Positions 59,281 to 64,000 of a stretch of DNA of 64,000 nucleotides are shown piece after piece. The notes under the pieces are model-generated. The model had not been told where the DNA came from and did not search any database. It saw only the letters and a list, made by a program, of their open reading frames with translations. The first letter of the stretch is position 1. Every line of letters begins with the position of its first letter. Origin of the DNA: JBOZRQ01 sp050789255 (GTDB lineage Bacteria > Bacillota > Sulfobacillia > Symbiobacteriales > Symbiobacteriaceae); NCBI GenBank assembly GCA_050789255.1, contig JBOZRQ010000050.1, positions 59,458 to 123,457 of the forward strand, in the 5' to 3' direction. The translations under genes were made by a program, and so were the position numbers.

Positions 59281-59904
59281 TTATAGGTTCGGAATCTGCT
59301 GCAACTGTCTACCCTCGTAGAACCACTGCAGGATTCCCAGCATGTTGCGCCCTTCCTCGGTGGCCAGGTACTGGCTGCCCCACTGGGACATCATCTGGGC
59401 GTTCCGGTACTCCCAGTTGGGGCCACCCTCATAGCCAGACCGGTAGTTCAACTCCACAATGGAGCCGTCCGGGTCGGTAAAGGCCAGGTTCCGAACCCGG
59501 TTGTGCGCCTCGTCGGTCTCCGCGAAGGTGTTGCCCTCGCGGTAGGTCTGGAAGTTGGTGGTGTTGTCCAGGTCATACTCCCAGCCGTCGAGGGTCATCG
59601 GGTGAAGCACCTTGTACCAGGCGAACATCTTGACCGCCATGGCGCCCGCCTGGAGGGCTTCCTGGTTCCACGAAGGCACCCACTCGTTGGGCAGAGAGTT
59701 GGTCACATACACATCAAACGGGACGACCTTGACGTACAAAATTCGGCCGCTCGGATCGGGCTCACCGTCGGGACGGGACTCCCGGATCGCCACGCGGATT
59801 GACGAAGGGTACGGCGAGTTGTAGATGGTAGCGTGCTGAGCAAAGGCAGACGTGGGCACCAACACCAGGATCAGAAACAGGAGACTGGACACGATGCGTT
59901 TCAC
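59281..59904 (-). CDS. SpoIID/LytB-like cell-wall protein
   Basis: A 207-residue protein with a cleavable signal peptide (S-S-L-L-F-L-I-L-V-L-V-P-T-S-A-F-A). Y-V-T-N-S-L-P-N-E-W-V-P-S-W and E-A-L-Q-A-G-A-M-A-V-K align with the SpoIID core, including the catalytic-type Glu, and M-M-S-Q-W-G-S-Q-Y-L-A near the end matches the SpoIID G-M-S-Q-W-G motif. SpoIID cleaves denuded peptidoglycan during engulfment. This short version lacks N-terminal repeats and may act outside sporulation. Confidence 0.75.
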   Translation of the reverse strand: MKRIVSSLLFLILVLVPTSAFAQHATIYNSPYPSSIRVAIRESRPDGEPDPSGRILYVKVVPFDVYVTNSLPNEWVPSWNQEALQAGAMAVKMFAWYKVLHPMTLDGWEYDLDNTTNFQTYREGNTFAETDEAHNRVRNLAFTDPDGSIVELNYRSGYEGGPNWEYRNAQMMSQWGSQYLATEEGRNMLGILQWFYEGRQLQQIPNL

Positions 59905-59982
59905 GCTTGACCCCCCGATTGGCAGTAGACATGCAAGCCTAGGGCTAATCTCTCCTCGTTCGCCGGAACCATTCCAGGAAGG

Positions 59983-60447
59983 TCATTCCACTTTCAGGAT
60001 GCCCTGCAACCCGGCCTCCGCCTTGGCGCCTTTGTTCGAGGCGTCCGAGAAGAAGGGCCAGCTTCCCTTGATGGACGCGGTAAACGCGATGTAATTGTCA
60101 GCGCCGGGGGCCATGTTGCGGGTCACGACGCCGAACTGGGGAATCACGAGGTTGTGCTCCTTCGTCCCGTTGTTCTTCACGTAAATGCGGACCTCATCGC
60201 CCAGTTTGGCGGTAATCGTCGAGGGTTCAACCCCCCGGTCGGTCATGGACATCATCACTACGCCGGTCTTGCCCTCCATCAACTGGGCAATGGGTTTCGG
60301 CTTGTCCTGAATGATGTAGGAGCTTTGCACCGGCTCATCGTGGTGGTCGTGATCATGGGTGTGGCCGTCGACGTGCTTGTTCGCCCCACACCCCGCCACG
60401 CTCAGCGAGAGAGCAATCACCGTACAGATCGCGGCAATCCTGCGCAT
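59983..60447 (-). CDS. Cupredoxin-fold lipoprotein lacking type 1 copper ligands
   Basis: A 154-residue lipoprotein (signal ending L-S-V-A-G-C). After the Cys comes a His/Asp-rich stretch (H-T-H-D-H-D-H-H-D-E), then a cupredoxin fold with H-N-L-V-I-P near the middle and G-L-Q-G-I-L-K-V at the end. Type 1 copper sites need a later Cys, His and Met; here the corresponding loop is S-D-A-S-N-K-G with no Cys or His, and Met is Leu. The fold is retained but normal copper binding is doubtful; the His-rich linker could bind metal instead. Confidence 0.75.
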   Translation of the reverse strand: MRRIAAICTVIALSLSVAGCGANKHVDGHTHDHDHHDEPVQSSYIIQDKPKPIAQLMEGKTGVVMMSMTDRGVEPSTITAKLGDEVRIYVKNNGTKEHNLVIPQFGVVTRNMAPGADNYIAFTASIKGSWPFFSDASNKGAKAEAGLQGILKVE

Positions 60448-60558
60448 GCCTCATCCCTCCTCTGGCCCCAAGTTTCTCCGGATGGGGCGGGCGCCATGCG
60501 CAGGATGGATCCTTCGCACGCCGAATGTTTATCCATTCCGAGCAAGGAGGGGTACCTC

Positions 60559-62532
60559 GTGCTGCGTCCGCTGTTGGAGTCGCTCGCGGGTGAGCTGTCC
60601 GGCCAGAACTGCCTGGGTCACGTTCAGACGATCACCCGCTACCATCGCATTCAGGCAAGCCCCGGCTACCGGGAGGCCGCCCAGGAGTGCCTGCGCATCC
60701 TGACCCAAAGTGGGCTGGACGCCCGGATCGCCACCTACCCCGCCACCGGCCGCAACCGGGAGTGGACGCACCTGACCCCGCAGGAGTGGGCCTGCGAGGA
60801 CGCCGAACTCTGGCTGCTCGACGGCCAGGGCCGTAAGGCCGAGCGGCTCGCGTGGTACGGCGAGATGAACCTGGCGGTGATCCAGCGCTCGATCGCCACG
60901 CCGGTCGAGGGCGTGACCGCAGAACTCGTCGTGGTCGAGAACGCCACCGATCCGAAGGCGTGGGCGCGCACCGACATCGCCGGGAAGATCGCCCTGGTAG
61001 GCAACGGCGACATCCACCGGATGTGGCGCCACGCCCGGAGGGCCGGTGCGGCCGGCCTGGTGACCGCCCGCATGAGCTACCACCCGCCGATCCGGCCCGA
61101 GGGCGATCTGGCTGATGCGCTCCAGTACACCTCCTACTGGTGGTCGGAGGATGAGCCCAAGGGCTGGGGCTTCGTGCTCTCCACCCGGCAGGGGGATCGG
61201 CTGCGCAAGCTCGCTGCCCGGGGCCCGGTCAAGCTGTGGGCCCGGGTCGACTCCCGCTTCTACGACGGCACCATCGAGAACGTGGAGGCGGTCATTCCCG
61301 GGCTGAGCGACCAGGAGGTCCTGGTGGTCTCGCACCTGTGCCACCCCAAGCCCAGCGCCAACGACAACGCCACCGGCCCCGCCACCGTCATGGAGGCCGC
61401 CCGCGCCCTGCAGAAGCTGATCCGCAGCGGCAAGCTGGCGGCGCCCCGGCGCGCCATTCGCTTCCTCCACCCGCCTGAGATGACCGGCACCTACGCCCAC
61501 CTCGCCGCCCGGAGCCGGGAGGAGCTGGACCGCATTGCCGGGGCCATCAACATTGACATGGTGGGTCAGAAGCAAGATGTGACGGGCTCGGTCCTCCTCT
61601 GCGAGTACCCGCCCATGGCCTGCCCCTCCTTCGCCGGCGACCTGATCGCCTCCGTGCTGCGGGAGGTGGCGGCTGAGACCACCTCGTTCTCCGGGATGGG
61701 CACCCGCTATGCCCACTTCCGCCACGCGGTGACCGCCTTCTCCGGCGGGTCCGACCACTACATCCTGGCCGATCCCAGCGTGGGCGTGCCCTGCCCGATG
61801 ATCATTCAGTGGCCCGACCGCTTCTACCACACCAGCGCCGATACGATCGACAAGTGCGATCCCGAGATGATGAAGCGCGTCGCCCTCATGACGGCCATGT
61901 ACGCCTACTTCCTGGCCTCGGCGGGCCTGGAGGAGGCGACCTGGCTCGCCACGGAGATGGCCGCCCTCTTCCCCGCCCAGCTCCACGAGGCGCTGCGGGA
62001 GAGCGACGACCCCGAGGCGACGGCGGGCTTCCGGGTCGACCGCAAGCTGGCCGACCTTCAGTCGCTGCACCGCCTGGTGGACGAGGCTGACCGCCCCGCC
62101 TTCGAGCGGGTCCTCGCCGCCTGCAGCCAGCAGATCCAGGTTGCCGCGGAGATGGAGCTGCGGCGGGCTGCGCTGCTGAAGCCGGCGCCTGGCGCTTCGT
62201 CCGATGCGGAGCCCGGCTTCGTCACGGGCTGGATGGGCGCCGCCGACCTGCGCACGGTGACGCCAGTCCGGCGCTTCCCCGGCCCGATCAGCCTGCGCAA
62301 CTACCTCGACAAGCTCTCCGAGGCCGAGGAAGAGTCGTGGCGAGCCTTCAGCGCTGCCCACGGCGGCGCCGCCCACCTGGCCGACTACCTGTGCTACTGG
62401 GCCGACGGGCGCCGCACCCTGGCCGAGATCTGCCGGCTGGCGGCCCTGGAGACCGGCCTGCGGGATGACTCCTGGTCCCTGGGCTACTTCCAGCTCCTGG
62501 CCCACCTGGGCTTGGCGGAAGGGGTGCACTAG
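60559..62532 (+). CDS. M28-type aminopeptidase with PA domain (DUF4910-like)
   Basis: A 657-residue protein. A PA-like insert (I-A-G-K-I-A-L-V-G-N-G-D) precedes the peptidase core. Zn ligands of family M28 are seen: H-L-C-H-P and A-N-D-N-A-T-G, H-P-P-E-M-T-G-T, N-I-D-M-V-G, and F-Y-H-T-S-A-D-T. The C-terminal ~150 residues are helical with a winged-helix-like end. The GTG at 60559 has AAGGAGGGG 6-8 nt upstream, better than any upstream codon. It lacks a signal peptide. It overlaps the aminotransferase start by one base (taGTG), so peptide release and transamination may be linked. Confidence 0.8.
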   Translation: MLRPLLESLAGELSGQNCLGHVQTITRYHRIQASPGYREAAQECLRILTQSGLDARIATYPATGRNREWTHLTPQEWACEDAELWLLDGQGRKAERLAWYGEMNLAVIQRSIATPVEGVTAELVVVENATDPKAWARTDIAGKIALVGNGDIHRMWRHARRAGAAGLVTARMSYHPPIRPEGDLADALQYTSYWWSEDEPKGWGFVLSTRQGDRLRKLAARGPVKLWARVDSRFYDGTIENVEAVIPGLSDQEVLVVSHLCHPKPSANDNATGPATVMEAARALQKLIRSGKLAAPRRAIRFLHPPEMTGTYAHLAARSREELDRIAGAINIDMVGQKQDVTGSVLLCEYPPMACPSFAGDLIASVLREVAAETTSFSGMGTRYAHFRHAVTAFSGGSDHYILADPSVGVPCPMIIQWPDRFYHTSADTIDKCDPEMMKRVALMTAMYAYFLASAGLEEATWLATEMAALFPAQLHEALRESDDPEATAGFRVDRKLADLQSLHRLVDEADRPAFERVLAACSQQIQVAAEMELRRAALLKPAPGASSDAEPGFVTGWMGAADLRTVTPVRRFPGPISLRNYLDKLSEAEEESWRAFSAAHGGAAHLADYLCYWADGRRTLAEICRLAALETGLRDDSWSLGYFQLLAHLGLAEGVH

Positions 62533-63695
62533 TGAAGCCAGAGCGTCTGGCCCGGCTCTCCGGAGCCATCTTCACCACGATGGATGAGGCCCGCAAGCGG
62601 GTCCTCGCCACCGGGGCCGATGTCATCAACCTCTCGATCGGCAGCCCGGACCTGCCACCGGCGCCCCACATCGTGGAGGCGATGGTGCAGGGCATTCGGA
62701 ACCCCGGCAACTACGGCTACCCCATGAAGGACCTGCCGGCATTCCGTGCGGCCGTCGCGGCCAAGTACCTGCGCCGCTTCGGCGTCAGCCTGGACCCCGA
62801 GACCCAGGTGCTGGGTCTGACCGGGTCGCAGGAAGGTCTGGCCCACATCGCCCAGGCGGTGACCGATCCTGGCGACCTGGTCCTGGTACCCGATCCCGGC
62901 TACCCGATCTACTCGGCGGGTCCGGTGCTGGCCGGCGCCGAGCTCTACCCGGTCCCCCTGCGGGCCGAGGAAGGCTTCCTCCCCGACCTGGAGGCGCTGC
63001 CCGAGCAGGTGAAGCGCCGGGCCAAGCTCCTGGTACTGAACTACCCGAGCAACCCGCTCGCCGCGGTGGTTCGGCCGGGCTTCTTCGAACAGGTCGTGGC
63101 GTTCGCCCGCCGGTACGGCACGGTGATCCTGCACGACGCCGCGTACAGCGAGCTCACCTTCGACGGCTACCGGCCCCCCAGCTTCCTGCAGACGCCCGGC
63201 GCCCTCGAGGTCGGCATCGAGTTCAACTCGCTGTCCAAGACCTACAACCTGGCGGGCGCCCGCATCGCCTACGCCGTTGGCAACGCCAGGATTCTGGGCC
63301 AGCTCGCCGAGGTGAAGAGCCACCTGGACTACGGCCTGTTCCGACCCATCCAGGAGGGCGCCGTGGCCGCCCTGACCGGACCCCAGGAGTGCGTCGCCGA
63401 GATGGCTGCCACCTACCAGCGGCGCCGGGACGTGCTGGTGGACGGCCTGAACCGCCTGGGCTGGGCCGTGCCCCGCCCCCCGGCCACCATGTTCTGTTGG
63501 GCGCCGGTCCCCGCGGGCTTCAGCTCGAGCCTCGAGTTCGCCATGGCCCTGCTGGAGCGGGCCGGGGTCACCGTGGTGCCGGGCTCCGGGTTCGGCGCCA
63601 TGGGCGAGGGCTACGTGCGCATCGCCCTGGTGCAGACCGAAGAGCGCCTGGCTGAAGCCGTGGACCGAATTGAGCGAAGTGGAATCCTGGGTTAG
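62532..63695 (+). CDS. PLP-dependent class I/II aminotransferase
   Basis: A 387-residue fold-type I aminotransferase: G-S-P-D-L-P-P-A and Y-G-Y-P at the N-terminus, N-Y-P-S-N-P-L-A-A, D-A-A-Y-S-E-L-T, and S-L-S-K-T-Y-N-L-A-G-A-R with the PLP lysine, and a C-terminal Y-V-R-I-A-L. The pattern is close to LL-diaminopimelate or aspartate/alanine aminotransferases (DapL/AspC group) but does not settle the substrate. The GTG start overlaps the M28 stop by one base; the pair ends at a terminator. Confidence 0.85.
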   Translation: MKPERLARLSGAIFTTMDEARKRVLATGADVINLSIGSPDLPPAPHIVEAMVQGIRNPGNYGYPMKDLPAFRAAVAAKYLRRFGVSLDPETQVLGLTGSQEGLAHIAQAVTDPGDLVLVPDPGYPIYSAGPVLAGAELYPVPLRAEEGFLPDLEALPEQVKRRAKLLVLNYPSNPLAAVVRPGFFEQVVAFARRYGTVILHDAAYSELTFDGYRPPSFLQTPGALEVGIEFNSLSKTYNLAGARIAYAVGNARILGQLAEVKSHLDYGLFRPIQEGAVAALTGPQECVAEMAATYQRRRDVLVDGLNRLGWAVPRPPATMFCWAPVPAGFSSSLEFAMALLERAGVTVVPGSGFGAMGEGYVRIALVQTEERLAEAVDRIERSGILG

Positions 63696-63704
63696 CATGA
63701 CAAG

Positions 63705-63733
63705 AGCCCTCCGGACCAACAGTCCGGAGGGCT
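63705..63733 (+). terminator. Terminator after the peptidase/aminotransferase pair
   Basis: AGCCCTCCGGAC / GTCCGGAGGGCT, a 12-bp stem with a 5-nt loop, about 10 nt after the aminotransferase stop. It is followed by TGTG rather than a T-run. Confidence 0.65.
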
Positions 63734-64000
63734 TGTGCGCATATTCATGCAGCCCGCCAGTCTTATGTCTCTGCACACAAGGGCGGGTTTCTTGTGGTGA
63801 CCGTCGGTTATGGCGTCGGGGGTTATGTAATGGTGGGCCCAGTCCCAAGGTCTCCAGCGCCTGAGCGTCTGGCACCCCCCGGGTCCCGTTTGCTCTCCGT
63901 CCGTTTTTTCGCTTGAGGACTGCCTTGGCATGACAAAAAGCGGACGGAGGCCAATCGCCGATGCTTCGTGAGGGAGCCAGCCCAGTTTCACAAGGTCGAC
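63734..64000. other. Region without a supported gene; long inverted repeat
   Basis: About 265 nt to the window edge. CTCCGTCCGTTTTTT (63895-63909) and AAAAAGCGGACGGAG (63935-63949) are inverted repeats (14 of 15 paired) with a 25-nt loop, resembling a transposon end or a strong hairpin. An open frame on the minus strand (63692-63991) has no ribosome binding site or recognisable domain. Confidence 0.4.

Noticed and set aside
60529..62529. Minus-strand open frame (666 codons)
   Set aside because: Antisense to the M28-like gene; Gly/Ala/Arg-rich without domains.
63692..63991. 99-codon minus-strand frame at the window edge
   Set aside because: No ribosome binding site, overlaps a terminator, and no domain is recognisable.
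1..64000. CRISPR arrays, tRNA and rRNA genes
   Set aside because: No regularly spaced 25-40 nt repeats, cloverleaf-like GTTCRANNC segments or rRNA cores were seen on either strand by eye; a tRNAscan-SE run would settle the tRNA point.

Overview
The window reads as chromosome from a high-GC, Gram-positive-type bacterium. Ribosome binding sites are strong GGAGG types, GTG and TTG starts are common, promoters are SigA-like (TTGACA/TATACT) and intrinsic terminators are frequent. Homologues of Bacillus/Clostridia proteins occur (YfkAB, FadF, a SpoIID-like protein, SLH-domain surface protein, Dph6-like PP-loop protein). The combination of Firmicute gene content with high GC fits Symbiobacterium or a close relative; this is inference from content, not a database match. 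No rRNA, tRNA, CRISPR array, prophage or intact insertion sequence was seen.

Layout. 1-9.3 kb: the open 5' end of a clan CD (gingipain-like) peptidase gene, a structured RNA, NUDIX and alpha/beta-hydrolase-like genes, a VOC/Dph6-like pair and a heterodimeric ABC exporter. 9.4-20.8 kb: a 43-codon ORF with its own terminator, then a long minus-strand run of YfkAB-like radical SAM protein, M14-type peptidase, GH38 alpha-mannosidase and YdeI-like protein. It is preceded by an Spx/ArsC-like gene whose first CxxC cysteine codon is TGA (candidate selenoprotein). A TetR regulator and an SRPBCC protein follow on the plus strand. 20.8-27 kb: DEAD-box helicase, a second copy of the structured RNA, an unusual Cys/Cys alpha/beta hydrolase, 3-hydroxyacyl-CoA dehydrogenase, and a three-gene ABC system whose first ATPase is fused to a LytTR DNA-binding domain. 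27-37.4 kb: one 3427-residue SLH/RHS surface protein. 37.6-43.3 kb: a dipeptide/oligopeptide transporter operon (solute-binding protein and two permeases), an exported protein and an APH-type kinase. 43.4-51.8 kb: a large LuxR-type STAND regulator, an ECF sigma/anti-sigma operon with membrane and lipoprotein genes, a HAD phosphatase and a diguanylate cyclase. 51.8-64 kb: MBL hydrolase and FadF-like Fe-S oxidoreductase, a winged-helix (AlkZ-like) protein, an IS-like scar, a kinase, three exported proteins, and an M28-like peptidase/aminotransferase pair.

How genes work together. Peptide and glycan scavenging is prominent (C25-like, M14, M28-like, GH38, Dpp/Opp importer). Fatty-acid oxidation is represented by the hydroxyacyl-CoA dehydrogenase and FadF-like protein. 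Envelope sensing is suggested by the ECF operon, LytTR-ABC system and SLH/RHS protein.

The most notable signals are (i) the in-frame TGA at a redox-active Cys position with a possible SECIS-like stem, (ii) two diverged copies of a ~220-250 nt RNA-like element whose stems co-vary while AGGA-containing loops are kept, (iii) LytTR-geometry direct repeats between the fused regulator gene and its downstream transporter, and (iv) an RHS shell interrupted by about 1000 residues of adhesin-like modules.
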